5,544 nucleotides of DNA from a bacterium (GTDB lineage Bacteria > Atribacterota > JS1 > SB-45 > 34-128): NCBI GenBank assembly GCA_018894595.1, contig JAHIPN010000118.1, positions 1 through 5,544 of the forward strand, given 5' to 3'. The translations under genes and the position numbers were made by a program. Below are positions 5,389-5,544 of this stretch, piece by piece. How positions within the stretch are numbered: the stretch's first letter is position 1; each line of letters starts with the position of its first letter. The notes below the pieces were generated by a model. It saw only the letters and a list, made by a program, of their open reading frames with translations. It did no database searches and was not told the origin of the DNA.

Positions 5389-5485
5389 AGTCGTTAGTGA
5401 ATAGTCGTTAGTATATCGTATCGAATATCGCGTTCGTTAAAGAAATTAGGATTCCGGGTGTAGGGGCACAATGAATTGTGCCCTT
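5386..5485 (+). repeat. composite repeat, right copy (heptads plus palindrome E)
   Basis: Bases 5389-5437 form seven consecutive 7-base units, including AGTCGTT twice (5389-5395 and 5403-5409) and AGTATAT at 5410-5416. A linker then leads to palindrome E (5464-5483), where GGGCACAAT pairs with ATTGTGCCC around GA. The whole element matches the reverse complement of 2041-2115; the 25 bases of the palindrome with its TGTAG lead-in (5459-5483) differ from the left copy at one position. Confidence 0.75.
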
Positions 5486-5490
5486 CTTTT
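5464..5490 (+). terminator. palindrome E with T-rich tail, probable terminator of the transporter operon
   Basis: A 9-bp GC-containing stem (5464-5472 with 5475-5483) is followed by TTCTTTT (5484-5490), the pattern of a factor-independent terminator. It is about 105 bases past the aglG stop. The two-base centre forces opening of one or two pairs to make the loop. Confidence 0.45.
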
Positions 5491-5507
5491 GTAATTCACT
5501 TTAAAAT

Positions 5508-5531
5508 TTGCTAATCTGCCAATCTGTTGAT
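5508..5531 (+). repeat. short period-8 repeat
   Basis: Three 8-base units, TTGCTAAT, CTGCCAAT and CTGTTGAT, run in tandem near the window end. They share the frame yTGyyrAT. No function is evident. Confidence 0.4.
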
Positions 5532-5544
5532 TAAGAAAGTATAA

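Noticed and set aside
2041..5485. Composite transposon carrying the transporter
   Set aside because: No transposase is encoded, no target-site duplication is visible outside the repeats, and the copies are made of dispersed-type repeats; kept only as a structural observation.

Overview
The window is an AT-rich bacterial segment with all protein genes on the + strand. It carries the end of a trehalose-type glycosyltransferase gene, a ROK-family repressor, and a three-gene alpha-glucoside-type ABC uptake system (binding protein plus two permeases). The binding protein has an ordinary signal peptide without a lipoprotein cysteine, which suggests an envelope with a periplasm. The gene set and the repeat-rich spacers would fit an uncultured anaerobe such as Atribacterota or a relative. 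That placement is a low-confidence inference; no rRNA or marker gene is present.

Layout. 3-284: C-terminal 93 residues of a GT4 glycosyltransferase, best matched to trehalose glycosyltransferring synthase (TreT). 285-524: regulatory spacer with two overlapping hairpin candidates, a weak promoter and a near-perfect 29-bp palindrome that looks like an operator. 525-1784: ROK repressor. 1785-2189: 405-bp non-coding spacer made of 7-bp periodic arrays, a purine tract, four 'GGGG...CCCC' palindromes, a possible promoter and an orphan Shine-Dalgarno sequence. 2190-3464: AglE-like sugar-binding protein. 3465-3629: a 94-bp palindromic repeat followed by an extended -10 promoter. 3630-4502 and 4502-5359: the two permeases, AglF-like and AglG-like, overlapping by one base. 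5360-5544: non-coding, with a hairpin, an inverted copy of the composite repeat found upstream of aglE, and a short period-8 repeat.

Likely function. The binding protein captures a glucoside (trehalose, sucrose, maltose-like or glucosylglycerol are candidates). The two permeases move it across the membrane, powered by an ATPase that is not encoded here. The ROK protein probably senses a sugar and controls this cluster. The neighbouring TreT-like enzyme would interconvert trehalose with nucleotide-glucose plus glucose, so trehalose or a related compatible solute is the simplest shared substrate. No exotic protein system is visible. The most unusual material is non-coding: the aglEFG block is bracketed by two inverted copies of a composite repeat whose main length differences are multiples of seven bases, and other heptad arrays lie nearby.
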